From NCBI GenBank assembly GCA_934462715.1, contig CAKSIJ010000010.1, positions 41,237 through 105,236 of the forward strand: 64,000 bases of DNA, given 5' to 3'. Positions 17,564 to 26,428 of the stretch are shown here, in pieces. Every line of letters begins with the position of its first letter. The first letter of the stretch is position 1. Position numbers and translations under genes: made by a program. The notes beneath the pieces were generated by a model. It was not told the origin of the DNA, ran no database searches, and saw nothing but the letters and a program-made list of their open reading frames with translations. This stretch comes from an uncultured Clostridia bacterium. Its GTDB lineage: Bacteria > Bacillota > Clostridia > UBA1381.

Positions 17564-18313
17564 ATGAAAGTAAATGAAACAGTAAGAGATATACTTGCAG
17601 AGTGTATGGTTGAGGGAAATTTATTAAAACTGCCGGACAGACAACTGGACAGGAAAACATATACAGATGTCAATACAGTGCTTGAAGGTCTTGGCGGCAA
17701 ATGGGACAGAAAGCTTAAAGGTCATCTGTTTGATTCGTCGCCGGAAGCGGCGCTTGAAGAAGTGATTTTAAGCGGTGAATATACAAACTTGAAAAAAGAA
17801 TTTCAGTTTTTTGAAACACCGACAGAGCTCGCATCAAGACTGTGTGACATGGCGGAAATTACTTCGGATTGCACTGTTCTTGAACCGTCCGTTGGCAAAG
17901 GCAGAATTGCCGATGAGATAATGAAAAGGTGCCCCGCAAAACTGTATTGCTTTGAAATTAATAAAGATATGGAAAAATATCTTAAAGACAAGCCTTATGC
18001 GGTTTATTATGAGGACTTTCTCAATTTGTCAACGGAATATGATATCCCGAATAGAATTGTGATGAATCCACCGTTTTCAAAGCAGCAGGACGTTGATCAT
18101 GTATATAAAGCTTTTGATTGTTTAAAGCCAGGAGGCATTCTTGTTTCAATAATGAGTATATCTCATACATACAGAACAAATAAAAAATCCGAATTGTTCA
18201 GAGAATTTCTCGAACAGACCGGTGCTGAGACAGAATTTCTTCCGCAGGGAACATTTAAAGAAAGTGGAACAATGGCAAATACCTGCGTGATTAAGATAAG
18301 AAAGTCGATATAA
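17564..18313 (+). CDS. Adenine-type DNA methyltransferase (class I SAM)
   Basis: The 249-residue protein has a SAM-binding motif VLEPSVGKGRIADEI (about residues 106-120) and the catalytic IVMNPPFSKQQD (about 165-176), the NPPF form typical of N6-adenine DNA methylases. No restriction gene is adjacent, so it is an orphan, perhaps protecting the element from host restriction. The first 80 residues lack a recognised domain. GGGAGAG precedes ATG 17564. Confidence 0.8.
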   Translation: MKVNETVRDILAECMVEGNLLKLPDRQLDRKTYTDVNTVLEGLGGKWDRKLKGHLFDSSPEAALEEVILSGEYTNLKKEFQFFETPTELASRLCDMAEITSDCTVLEPSVGKGRIADEIMKRCPAKLYCFEINKDMEKYLKDKPYAVYYEDFLNLSTEYDIPNRIVMNPPFSKQQDVDHVYKAFDCLKPGGILVSIMSISHTYRTNKKSELFREFLEQTGAETEFLPQGTFKESGTMANTCVIKIRKSI

Positions 18314-18333
18314 TTACGCAGGGAGGTATGGTT

Positions 18334-18867
18334 ATGTTTAAACATACAGGAATTGTACGCAGAATTGATGAAGCGGGGAGAATATTGATTCCCAGAGAAG
18401 TAAGGCGACGTTTCCGTTTACGTGAAGGAGATCCTGTTGAAATCGGGGAGAATGAAAATATGGTTGCATTAAGAAAATACAGTGTACTTGAGTTGTTTGA
18501 TGACACTACTCAAAAATTAATACGATGTTTTTCAAAAATGACAGATATGCCTGTTATATTATGCAACACAACACATGCTTTGTGCTCTACGATGCATATG
18601 TTTTCAATTTCAAGAGCGGTAGAACAGTTCAAAAATGTGTCTATGACTACAGAACTTTCAGAAGCTGTAAGAAACGAAAATAATAATTGCGTTGGATTAA
18701 CGATTTCAAACGAAACGGAACATAAAGTGGCGTTTGTTGAGAAAATAGTTGTAAATGGTACAATTGAAGGAGTGTTGATTATTCCTGCAACAGGGAAGAA
18801 AATCACTGATGAACACAGGACTTGTTTGAGGTTTTGTGCATCTACTATTGCTTCGGTTGCGGAATAA
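18334..18867 (+). CDS. SpoVT/AbrB-family transcription regulator
   Basis: ATG 18334 lies seven bases behind GGGAGG; the ATG at 18328 is too close. The N-terminus (GIVRRIDEAGRILIPREVRRRFRLREGDPVEI) is a SpoVT-AbrB swapped-hairpin DNA-binding domain. The rest (about 125 residues) resembles the GAF-like domain of SpoVT, matching the roughly 178-residue length of that family. SpoVT is a sporulation-stage regulator in Bacillus and clostridia, which supports a spore-former host. On a mobile element it may link transfer to host state. Confidence 0.85.
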   Translation: MFKHTGIVRRIDEAGRILIPREVRRRFRLREGDPVEIGENENMVALRKYSVLELFDDTTQKLIRCFSKMTDMPVILCNTTHALCSTMHMFSISRAVEQFKNVSMTTELSEAVRNENNNCVGLTISNETEHKVAFVEKIVVNGTIEGVLIIPATGKKITDEHRTCLRFCASTIASVAE

Positions 18868-18887
18868 GATATTAAATTAAAAGATGC

Positions 18888-18912
18888 AGCAGGATGGGGG
18901 AACTCATCCTGC
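18888..18912 (+). terminator. Hairpin after the SpoVT-like gene
   Basis: AGCAGGATG (18888-18896) pairs with CATCCTGCT (18904-18912), a 9-bp stem with a 7-base loop. Only an interrupted T-run follows (TGTTGCT), so it may be a weak terminator. A ribosome site for the next gene follows within 15 bases. Confidence 0.55.
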
Positions 18913-18935
18913 TTGTTGCTATGGAGGTTTTTTAT

Positions 18936-19373
18936 GTGAATTTTGAAATGAATGTATTAGTTGAATTTAATCGAGAGGTGGATTTAGACAATGACTATAT
19001 CTGCCCGGGCGGTTTTGAAATGACTATGAATGAAAAAAATATCGAATTTGATTTTACGGAATTTCAATTCAATTTGATAGCAGACAATGACAGAGAGTGC
19101 TGTTTTAATCTCATAAAGCCCGATTTCAGCGGTTATCCGAAACTAAAGAAAATTACGGCAGAAGAATTAAAAAATATCTCTGAAATTAAAGAATGTTTTA
19201 TCTATACGGGTGAGCCGGAAGAGACAGATTTGAAAGTTGTATCTGTTAAGGAAATCGGATTTGTCATTCTTGGAGAAAAGGCAGTGTTTACAGAAGTTCA
19301 AAGTAAAGTTATTGACGATTATAACGCATTATTGAGAAAAGGAGAGAAAAGTAAATGTATGAACCGAAATTAA
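18936..19373 (+). CDS. Hypothetical acidic protein
   Basis: GTG 18936 is eight bases behind GGAGG and is preferred over the frame's earlier start at 18894, which lies inside the hairpin. The 145-residue product is acidic with no membrane segment. Not recognised. Its end overlaps the next gene by 19 bases. Confidence 0.55.
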   Translation: MNFEMNVLVEFNREVDLDNDYICPGGFEMTMNEKNIEFDFTEFQFNLIADNDRECCFNLIKPDFSGYPKLKKITAEELKNISEIKECFIYTGEPEETDLKVVSVKEIGFVILGEKAVFTEVQSKVIDDYNALLRKGEKSKCMNRN

Positions 19374-19573
19374 CGAGTAATGAGTTAAAGAAAAGAATTA
19401 TGTTGCAGCAGCCATCTTTTTATAGCAGATTTTTGGATATTCCGCTTGAAGATCTTTGCGGATATACTAAAGAACAGCTTGAAAGAATGGTTGACAACAC
19501 AATAGAACAAATGCCTGAAGAATTGCTGAGGCAATTTGAAATTGAAATTTTAGGCGGAAAGAGAGAATTGTGA
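19355..19573 (+). CDS. Small hypothetical helical protein
   Basis: 72 residues from ATG 19355, behind AAAGGAGAG, overlapping the previous gene's end. The sequence is mostly helical (YTKEQLERMVDNTIEQMPEE). Its stop TGA overlaps the start of the following methylase (TGATG), indicating coupling. No family recognised. Confidence 0.55.
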   Translation: MYEPKLTSNELKKRIMLQQPSFYSRFLDIPLEDLCGYTKEQLERMVDNTIEQMPEELLRQFEIEILGGKREL

Positions 19574-20625
19574 TGAATGAGAGATTGCAAAAAGCAGCGA
19601 AGCTGTTGGAACAAGAATTCGGAAGCGATTGGCTGACGGTAGCACAGTTGCTTGGAACGGAAGACCTGCGCCAAAGGGTAGGCAAGGAGCTTACATCTTT
19701 TATGGCATTCCCGGAACGTGGCAGCGGCGGTAACAACCACTGGAGAGGTAATTGCTCACCGGAAGTTGTATATAGCGTAGCCAAATATGTTTTGGATACA
19801 AAGAAATACTATGGAAAAGATGTTGCAGACTTTACGGTTCTGGATCCAATGTCGGGTTCGGGGACAACAAAGTCTGCTGCAGACAGATTAAATGTTAAAT
19901 CTATTCTGTATGATCTTAATCCGCAGGCACCTATCGGAAAAGGAAATTGGAATGCACTCGAAAATGATGTTGAGGACTCGGCTGATTTGATTTTCTTTCA
20001 CCCACCGTATCATTCGATTATTCAGTATTCGGGTAATATGTGGGGCAGACCGCACCCTGATGATTTGTCGAGGTGTGAAAGTTATGCCGATTTTACCGAA
20101 AAGCTGAATTATGTGATAAAAAAGCTGTATATGGCTTTAAGAAATGACGGCAGACTTGCAATACTCGTCGGAGATATTCGCTCAAAGGGTAATTTTTATT
20201 CTATGCAGCACGATATTATGCGAATGGGTAAATTTGAATCTTTTATTGTGAAAGCACAGTTTAACTGCGTTTCAGACTCCAGAAGATATGCAAAGCCTTT
20301 TGTGCCCGTCGTTACAGAGTACATGCTGATTTATCACAAAAATGATCCGTTTTTGATTGCTTTTTCAAAGAGACTGAGCAATACGATTGATATGTTTCAA
20401 AATGATGCACCGGGATTAACCTGGCATCATCTTGTGCGGTCGGCAATGGAAAAAATGGGTGGCAAAGCGAGATTAACGGATTTGTATTCGTATTTGGCAG
20501 AGCATCCGAAATCAAAGAAGAATGAACACTATAAAGAACGAATAAGAGCGACAATATATGAGCATAAGGAGCAATATATCCAGACGGATAGCGGTGCATA
20601 CAGGCTTACATATAAGGTTGCGTGA
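19573..20625 (+). CDS. DNA methyltransferase-like protein with C-terminal winged helix
   Basis: Start at ATG 19573 in the TGATG overlap. The 350 residues hold a SAM-binding motif VLDPMSGSGTTKSAAD (about 93-108) and FFHPPYHSIIQY (about 138-149), where an HPPY replaces the usual S/D/NPPY of amino-methyltransferases. A second conserved-looking block is LAILVGDIRSKGNFY. The last 65 residues (HHLVRSAMEKMGGKARLTDLY) look like a HARE-HTH or winged-helix domain. Probably an orphan DNA modification enzyme; the altered motif leaves activity open. Confidence 0.7.
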   Translation: MNERLQKAAKLLEQEFGSDWLTVAQLLGTEDLRQRVGKELTSFMAFPERGSGGNNHWRGNCSPEVVYSVAKYVLDTKKYYGKDVADFTVLDPMSGSGTTKSAADRLNVKSILYDLNPQAPIGKGNWNALENDVEDSADLIFFHPPYHSIIQYSGNMWGRPHPDDLSRCESYADFTEKLNYVIKKLYMALRNDGRLAILVGDIRSKGNFYSMQHDIMRMGKFESFIVKAQFNCVSDSRRYAKPFVPVVTEYMLIYHKNDPFLIAFSKRLSNTIDMFQNDAPGLTWHHLVRSAMEKMGGKARLTDLYSYLAEHPKSKKNEHYKERIRATIYEHKEQYIQTDSGAYRLTYKVA

Positions 20626-20641
20626 AAGGAGAATTTAGGAA

Positions 20642-20902
20642 ATGAATGAAAATAAAGAATTGGGCAATGATGTGCGTGCGGCACATTTTTGTTCGGTGTG
20701 GGACGGTGGAATTAAAGTTGAAACCGAATGCAAGGTAAATATCAAAACAAGAGAAGTTTTTGATATTGAGATATCCGTTATAGATGCTGATTTGCTTGAG
20801 GTGTTGGATGAAGAATATATAGTCATTGTTGATGTGAAGTTTCCTGCCTGCCCCAAAGATGATTTGGAAGAAGGCGATTTATTCACATTTTGGTATGAAT
20901 GA
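20642..20902 (+). CDS. Small hypothetical protein, paralogous to the next gene's C-terminus
   Basis: 86 residues from ATG 20642 behind AAAGGAG. CKVNIKTREVFDIE and the closing FTFWYE match CKVNTKTREVYDID and LAFWYG in the C-terminal 75 residues of the downstream protein, so the two are duplicated copies of one domain. Function unknown. Confidence 0.6.
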   Translation: MNENKELGNDVRAAHFCSVWDGGIKVETECKVNIKTREVFDIEISVIDADLLEVLDEEYIVIVDVKFPACPKDDLEEGDLFTFWYE

Positions 20903-20918
20903 TAGGAGGATGTTGATT

Positions 20919-21878
20919 ATGGATAAGATGTATGCTGAAATTGTTTTTGAAACAAGGATTCCAATAGCGAATCCCGAAAATTTGATTGTTTCTTTGGATA
21001 CTATTGAATTTAGAGTGCAGGAACTGCTTCGGCTTGATTTTTCAACAATCAGGACAACAATCTATAAGAGAAATGACGGCGTTTGTGAACTTAAAGTATA
21101 TGGATTTGACTTTGATTACGAAACATTTAAAGCTGATTATGAGAAGCTGGGGATTGAGCCGGATGACTTTGTTTACGAGTATTTCAAATCGCTTTTCGAT
21201 AAGCTGAAGGTTACGGAGATAATAGCCAATTGCTCGGACAAAAGCAAAGAACTTTTGTCAATTCCGCTTTGCCTAAAGGATATAAAGCTTTATTTTGACC
21301 ATATCGGAGGAGATATTGCTATTGACTTTACCCAAAAGGTAACAGCACAGTGCAGAAAGAAACTTCTTGACGGCAGCGAACCGGATTTGATGACCGTAAT
21401 CAGCGAAATATACGAGAATAGCGACTATTCGTGCTATCGTAAGGCTTTTGCAAATTCTTTGCTTGAGAGTATACGCACAGATGATGAAAAACCGGAACGA
21501 ATGGGACGGTATATTATGAAAGCGATTAAGGAAAACAGTTTTGATGATTTTGTGATTGCTCTGTGCGGTTGGTCGCTTAAAAGTCTGATGCAGCAGGCAT
21601 ATATTTTAAGAGATGATGATTGTAATTTCCATGATGAAATTATAGACGCAAAGTTGGTTGGAATTTGGGATAACGATGTTCGAGAGGAGCTATCTTGCAA
21701 GGTTAACACCAAAACGAGAGAAGTTTATGACATTGACCAAGATTTTGACGAACCAAAAGGAAAAGTCGATTTTGACGATTTCAACGAATATGTGTTGATT
21801 GAGGGAATTGATTTCCCTGTTGTTTCGGAAAAATTCAAATCAGACAATCCGCTTGCATTCTGGTACGGAGATAAGTGA
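20919..21878 (+). CDS. Hypothetical protein with duplicated C-terminal domain
   Basis: ATG 20919 sits behind AGGAGG at 20904-20909. The 319-residue protein has an N-terminal part without recognised motifs and a C-terminal domain (SCKVNTKTREVYDID ... DNPLAFWYG) homologous to the preceding 86-residue protein. The middle is helical (about residues 150-235). No membrane segments. Function unknown. Confidence 0.6.
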   Translation: MDKMYAEIVFETRIPIANPENLIVSLDTIEFRVQELLRLDFSTIRTTIYKRNDGVCELKVYGFDFDYETFKADYEKLGIEPDDFVYEYFKSLFDKLKVTEIIANCSDKSKELLSIPLCLKDIKLYFDHIGGDIAIDFTQKVTAQCRKKLLDGSEPDLMTVISEIYENSDYSCYRKAFANSLLESIRTDDEKPERMGRYIMKAIKENSFDDFVIALCGWSLKSLMQQAYILRDDDCNFHDEIIDAKLVGIWDNDVREELSCKVNTKTREVYDIDQDFDEPKGKVDFDDFNEYVLIEGIDFPVVSEKFKSDNPLAFWYGDK

Positions 21879-21879
21879 T

Positions 21880-22125
21880 ATGAAAAAAATCTTGAAAAAT
21901 AAACACAAATATCCGAACAGTGTCAAGTATATTGAAGATAATTTGACGGATTTGAGATGTTTTCGCTGCGGCAGTCCGCTTTTGAAAGACGCTGAGTCGG
22001 AGGAATATCCGTATCAGTGTTTGGCTTGCGATGAGAATATGTTTTCTTTTGAAGCAATAAAAAACGATACGGCGCTTACAGACAATGAGGCAAAGAATAT
22101 GCTCGAATATGTTTTACGGAATTAA
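21880..22125 (+). CDS. Small zinc-ribbon protein
   Basis: ATG 21880 starts two bases after the previous stop. The 81 residues include CFRCGSP and CLACDEN about 20 residues apart, a four-cysteine zinc ribbon. Likely nucleic-acid or protein binding; not assigned to a family. From 22126 to 22222 I see only a 22-codon open frame (22141-22209) that I do not call. Confidence 0.6.
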   Translation: MKKILKNKHKYPNSVKYIEDNLTDLRCFRCGSPLLKDAESEEYPYQCLACDENMFSFEAIKNDTALTDNEAKNMLEYVLRN

Positions 22126-22222
22126 AGTTTGATAGTACGGATGGGACTGCGACAGTATATTGATTATGAATCCGAAAATTATTTTGCCGGATTAAACGAA
22201 AAAAGATGAAAGGATGTTTATT

Positions 22223-22714
22223 ATGAATTTTTATAAAATTAACGCATTAGGCTGCGAAGAAAGCATAGTTTTCCGCTGCGAAGAAAATTACAATTCAAAT
22301 TCTATGGCACTTGATTATGCTGTAAAAAATAATATCTTGCCCGAAAGTTTTGAAACGAGGACATTAACTGTTTCTCAAGCTGATGAAACTGAATATACAA
22401 ATCACTTGCTCGGGAAAATGTACGAAGCTTTTTATAAAGAACTTGAGAAAATAAAAGAAAGCTGGAAAGGTAAAACTCCGGACGAAATATGCAGTGAATG
22501 CTATAAGGCAGTGTATATCGGTGATATTATGTATATTTTGAGTGAAACAGATCCATCTGTCTTTGAATATGGTGTACTTGAAAAATGGTTGGATAACCCC
22601 GATGAGATGGTAAAAATTATTTTCAACAGAGTTGAAAACGGAGATTTCAGCAGCTATAACGACAGAATTTGCAGATACATAGCATATGGACTGGAATGGC
22701 ATCTTAGGTCATAG
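22223..22714 (+). CDS. DUF3848-like hypothetical protein
   Basis: ATG 22223 is nine bases from GAAAGG; ATG 22214 overlaps that site. The 163-residue protein has LGKMYEAFYKELEKIKESW followed by TPDEICSECYKAVYIGDIMYIL, reminiscent of DUF3848 proteins of clostridial mobile elements. No catalytic motif is visible. Confidence 0.5.
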   Translation: MNFYKINALGCEESIVFRCEENYNSNSMALDYAVKNNILPESFETRTLTVSQADETEYTNHLLGKMYEAFYKELEKIKESWKGKTPDEICSECYKAVYIGDIMYILSETDPSVFEYGVLEKWLDNPDEMVKIIFNRVENGDFSSYNDRICRYIAYGLEWHLRS

Positions 22715-22729
22715 GAGGAACGCGATATA

Positions 22730-23062
22730 ATGGAAAAAATAATTTGCGGTAAACACACATTCGAGATTATCGACAGCGTTCCGCCGGGATATGAGATATG
22801 GAATATCGGGAAGAATATGATTGACGGCTATCTCCCGTTGTGCAGACTGGCATTAAAACAGAGATTTCCGGGAGGCAGAGCAATAGATGTTGAATCGCTA
22901 AAAGCGATAAAAACAGACGGTGCACAGATTATTCTTGCTGCTGTTGGATACGGACCGAAAACGCCGGAAACGATAGAACGATATATAATGAAGCATAATA
23001 ACTATGCTTCAAAGAAGATGATGGCAGCTTTGCCCTATATGAAAAAAATAAAATGGTGCTAA
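22730..23062 (+). CDS. Hypothetical protein
   Basis: 110 residues from ATG 22730 behind AGGAGG. No motif, signal or membrane helix. FPGGRAIDVESLKAIKTDGAQIILAAVGYGP is the best-ordered stretch. Not recognised; lies in the same strand run as its neighbours. Confidence 0.5.
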   Translation: MEKIICGKHTFEIIDSVPPGYEIWNIGKNMIDGYLPLCRLALKQRFPGGRAIDVESLKAIKTDGAQIILAAVGYGPKTPETIERYIMKHNNYASKKMMAALPYMKKIKWC

Positions 23063-23083
23063 ATCTGAATGGAGTGGAGTTAT

Positions 23084-23920
23084 ATGAAAATATTGAGTTG
23101 CGGAGCAGGTATGCAATCAACAGCGCTTGCGCTTATGAGCTGCGAAAATAAGATACATGGGAATATACACAAAAATGTGCCGATTTATGATGCCGTGATA
23201 TTCTGTGATTTGGGCTTTGAACCGCCTTGGGTAAAAAATCAGGTTAATTTCATAAAAGAGGCTTGCAATAATGTAGGCATTCCGTTTTATATTATTGCAA
23301 GTAACCTGTATTCTGATTATGTGAATAATTTCGGAAAATCACACGTATCGGCGATCCCGTTTTGGAGCGTTGATGAAAACGGGAAGAAAGCCAAAATGAT
23401 GAGACAATGCACGGTGGATTATAAAATCACTTTAATAGAAAAATTTTTACGATATAATCTCTTGGAATATAAGAAATATCAAAGGCTAAAAAAAGAAGAT
23501 TTTCAGGCTCACGAGATGCATATAGGTTTTTCTTATGAGGAACGCCGTAGAATAAAACCCAAAGAATTGTCTAAGTTGTTTATTAAAAAATATCCGCTTG
23601 TAGATATGAAATGGGAAAGAAGCGACAGTTATAAATACATACTTGAAGTATGGGGAGTTGATACAAAAGCAAGCGCTTGCTGCTTCTGCCCGTTTCATAA
23701 AAACTATTTTTTTGAATTTTTGAGGGTAAACTACAAGTCAGAATATGAAAGGCTTGTTAAATTTGATAAGCTTATAGGCGAAATGCAGCCACATACGGCA
23801 ATCAAAAGCAAGATTTTTATTTCAAGATCAAGAAAAAGGATTGATGACCTGTTACCTGAAGAATGTAATGATGCGGAATTTTTTGATTATAACGGTGCAA
23901 TGGTGTGGAATGGATTTTAA
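23084..23920 (+). CDS. PP-loop PAPS-reductase-like protein
   Basis: ATG 23084 is preferred over 23069 because GGAGTGGAG lies just upstream of it. The N-terminus CGAGMQSTALALM is a PP-loop variant of the kind seen in phage and element phosphoadenosine-phosphosulfate-reductase-like proteins. CTVDYKITLIEKFLR and CCFCPFHKNYFFEFL add the conserved arginine/cysteine region. These enzymes activate substrates with ATP or bind FeS clusters; relatives occur in DNA phosphorothioation and in phage genomes. The exact role here is unknown. 278 residues. Confidence 0.7.
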   Translation: MKILSCGAGMQSTALALMSCENKIHGNIHKNVPIYDAVIFCDLGFEPPWVKNQVNFIKEACNNVGIPFYIIASNLYSDYVNNFGKSHVSAIPFWSVDENGKKAKMMRQCTVDYKITLIEKFLRYNLLEYKKYQRLKKEDFQAHEMHIGFSYEERRRIKPKELSKLFIKKYPLVDMKWERSDSYKYILEVWGVDTKASACCFCPFHKNYFFEFLRVNYKSEYERLVKFDKLIGEMQPHTAIKSKIFISRSRKRIDDLLPEECNDAEFFDYNGAMVWNGF

Positions 23921-24053
23921 AGTATATCACCGGTGGATATAAAAAGATATAAAGAAAGAGCTTTTGCCATTTCCTTATACAATTAAAATTCATTATATTT
24001 TAGAAAATACATAGAAATTTTTTTATATTTCTAATAAAAAAAGTTTATTATTA

Positions 24054-24090
24054 TTGACAAAAATAAAACATTTGTTTATAATAATAAACA
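24054..24090 (+). promoter_or_regulatory. Promoter with overlapping operator of the HipB-like/groESL unit
   Basis: TTGACA (24054-24059) and TATAAT (24077-24082) are 17 bases apart. The palindrome TGTTTAT-AATA-ATAAACA (24073-24090) covers the -10 box and the start region, a position that suits repression by the XRE protein encoded directly downstream. Confidence 0.8.
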
Positions 24091-24105
24091 TAGAGGTGAA
24101 ATAAA

Positions 24106-24420
24106 TTGAACAAGAAAAATATAGTGCTTATGCCTGATACCCAGCATAAGCTTACTCAAATGGGAGAGCAAATAAAATTGGCAAGGCTTCGCCGGAAATT
24201 AACAGTTGAATTGGTTGCTGAACGAGCCGGAATAAGCAGAACAACACTTTGGAATGTTGAAAAGGGAAGTTCGTCAGTTGCAATAGGTGCATATGCAGCG
24301 GTGTTGCACGCCCTGAATGGAATGGACGAGGATTTATTGCTGATAGCAAAGGATGATGAGCTTGGCAGGCAATTACAGGATTTGAGTCTGATAAGACGAA
24401 AGAATAACCGTATAAAATAG
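24106..24420 (+). CDS. HipB-like XRE regulator without a HipA partner
   Basis: Starts at TTG 24106 behind AGAGGTG. The 104 residues contain a helix-turn-helix (IKLARLRRKLTVELVAERAGISRTTLWNVEKG) and a tail GMDEDLLLIAKDDELGRQLQDL that is typical of the antitoxin/regulator partner of HipA-type kinases. No HipA gene follows; groES does, after 21 bases. It probably autoregulates through the palindrome at 24073-24090 and might thereby influence groESL. Confidence 0.75.
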   Translation: MNKKNIVLMPDTQHKLTQMGEQIKLARLRRKLTVELVAERAGISRTTLWNVEKGSSSVAIGAYAAVLHALNGMDEDLLLIAKDDELGRQLQDLSLIRRKNNRIK

Positions 24421-24441
24421 AAAGAACAGGAGGAATGTTTT

Positions 24442-24726
24442 ATGAATATCAAACCATTACAGGATAGAGTAGTTATCAAGATGCTTGAGGCTGAAGAAAC
24501 AACCAAGGGCGGAATTATACTTACAAGCTCGGCGCAGGAGAAGCCGCAGGTTGCACAGGTAGTTGCCGTAGGCCCGGGAGGAACGGTTGACGGAAAAGAA
24601 GTTGTTATGCAGCTTAAAGTCGGAGATAAGGTATTGATATCGCAGTATGCGGGCACAAAGGTTAAGCTTGACGGTGAAGAATACACAATCTTAAGTCAGA
24701 ACGACGTGCTGGCTATTGTTGACTGA
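24442..24726 (+). CDS. groES: GroES co-chaperonin
   Basis: 94 residues, normal length. IKPLQDRVVIKMLEAEETTKGGI at the start, the mobile-loop region, and VGDKVLISQYAGTKVKLDGEEY are diagnostic of GroES, the heptameric lid of the chaperonin. AGGAGG precedes ATG 24442. No CIRCE-type inverted repeat (the usual HrcA site) is seen upstream; the nearest promoter is that of the HipB-like gene. Confidence 0.97.
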   Translation: MNIKPLQDRVVIKMLEAEETTKGGIILTSSAQEKPQVAQVVAVGPGGTVDGKEVVMQLKVGDKVLISQYAGTKVKLDGEEYTILSQNDVLAIVD

Positions 24727-24779
24727 TTAAAAATATTTAGAATATATGCCGTAAAGATACGGCGAATGGAGGAATTATT

Positions 24780-26408
24780 ATGGCAAAACAGATATTATTC
24801 GGTGAGGAAGCAAGACGCGCCCTGCAAAGCGGTATTGACCAGCTGGCTGATACCGTGAAAATCACACTCGGACCAAAGGGCAGAAACGTTGTGCTCGACA
24901 AAAAATTCGGTGCGCCGCTGATTACAAACGACGGTGTTACAATCGCAAAGGAAATAGATCTTGACAATCCGTTTGAGAATATGGGCGCTCAGCTTGTTAA
25001 AGAGGTTGCCACAAAAACAAACGACATTGCCGGTGACGGTACCACAACAGCAACATTGCTTGCACAGGCATTGGTAAGAGAGGGCGCTAAGAACGTAACA
25101 GCCGGCGCTAACCCGATGATAGTCAGAAAAGGTATTCAAAAAGCCGTTGACGCAGCGGTTGCAGAGCTTTTGAAAAAGGCGAAGAAGGTATCCGGCAAAG
25201 AGGATATCGCAAGAGTTGCGTCGGTTTCCGCAGCCAACGAGGAAGTGGGAAATCTTATTGCAGACGCAATGGAAAAGGTTACTGCGGACGGAGTTATCAC
25301 CGTGGAGGAATCAAAAACAGCCGAAACATATTCCGAGGTTGTCGAGGGTATGCAGTTTGACAGAGGATATATCTCGCCTTACATGGTAACCGACACCGAC
25401 AAGATGGAAGCGGTTATAGACGACGCTTTGATTCTTATTACAGACAAGAAAATTTCAAATATACAAGAAGTTCTGCCGCTTTTGGAGAAGATTGTACAAA
25501 TGGGCAAAAAGCTTGTTATTATCGCCGAGGACGTTGAGGGCGAAGCGCTTGCAACTCTTATCGTAAATAAGCTGAGGGGAACCTTCGTATGCGTTCCCGT
25601 TAAGGCGCCCGGCTTTGGTGACAGAAGAAAGGCAATGCTTCAGGATATAGCAATACTTACGGGCGGTCAGGTTATTTCTGAGGAGCTCGGACTTGAGCTT
25701 AAGGACGCCGACATTGACCAGCTCGGTCGGGCAAAGCAGGTTAAGATTCAGAAAGAAAACACAATCATCGTTGACGGCTGCGGAGATTCGGACGCTATCA
25801 AGGCAAGAATCGCACAAATCAGAAACGAAATCGAGCTTTCAACGTCCGAATTTGACAAAGAGAAGCTTCAGGAAAGACTTGCAAAGCTTTCGGGCGGAGT
25901 AGCCGTTATCAAGGTCGGCGCCGCTACCGAAACGGAAATGAAAGAAGTAAAGCTCAGAATAGAGGACGCTCTCGCTGCTACCAAGGCTGCCGTTGAAGAA
26001 GGTATAGTTGCCGGCGGCGGAACAAGCTATATCAATGCTATCCCTGCTGTTGAAAAGCTTTTGAAGAACATTGAGGGCGATGAAAAGACAGGTATACAGA
26101 TTGTCTTGAAGGCGCTTGAGGAGCCGGTTAAGCAGATAGCCGAAAATGCGGGAGTGGAAGGCTCTGTTATTGTAGATAAGGTTAAAGCCTGCAAAGCAGG
26201 AGTCGGTTTTAACGCTCTTACCGAGCAGTATGTCGATATGATAAAGGACGGTATTGTTGACCCTGTTAAGGTAACGAGAAGTGCGCTGCAAAATGCCGCA
26301 AGCGTTGCCGCTATGGTTCTTACCACCGAGAGCCTTGTTGCCGATAAGCCCGAGCCCGAAAAGTCGGCTGCACCAGCTATGGATCCCGGAATGGGCGGAA
26401 TGTATTAA
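24780..26408 (+). CDS. groEL: GroEL chaperonin
   Basis: Full-length 542-residue GroEL: LGPKGRNVVLDKKFGAPLIT, the ATP-binding GDGTTTATLLAQAL, apical domain, VEEGIVAGGGTSY, and the Gly-Met-rich tail MDPGMGGMY. It folds proteins in the cytoplasm with GroES, encoded 53 bases upstream. Its codon use is visibly more GC-rich than the genes before 24.1 kb. Whether it is the host's housekeeping copy or a second one carried by the element cannot be told from here. Confidence 0.98.
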   Translation: MAKQILFGEEARRALQSGIDQLADTVKITLGPKGRNVVLDKKFGAPLITNDGVTIAKEIDLDNPFENMGAQLVKEVATKTNDIAGDGTTTATLLAQALVREGAKNVTAGANPMIVRKGIQKAVDAAVAELLKKAKKVSGKEDIARVASVSAANEEVGNLIADAMEKVTADGVITVEESKTAETYSEVVEGMQFDRGYISPYMVTDTDKMEAVIDDALILITDKKISNIQEVLPLLEKIVQMGKKLVIIAEDVEGEALATLIVNKLRGTFVCVPVKAPGFGDRRKAMLQDIAILTGGQVISEELGLELKDADIDQLGRAKQVKIQKENTIIVDGCGDSDAIKARIAQIRNEIELSTSEFDKEKLQERLAKLSGGVAVIKVGAATETEMKEVKLRIEDALAATKAAVEEGIVAGGGTSYINAIPAVEKLLKNIEGDEKTGIQIVLKALEEPVKQIAENAGVEGSVIVDKVKACKAGVGFNALTEQYVDMIKDGIVDPVKVTRSALQNAASVAAMVLTTESLVADKPEPEKSAAPAMDPGMGGMY

Positions 26409-26428
26409 GCCGAAATATTAAACGGAAA

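Noticed and set aside
24420..24780. CIRCE heat-shock operator before groES/groEL
   Set aside because: No TTAGCACTC-N9-GAGTGCTAA-like inverted repeat is present.
25455..26326. Minus-strand open frames opposite groEL
   Set aside because: Shadows of the highly conserved groEL coding strand.
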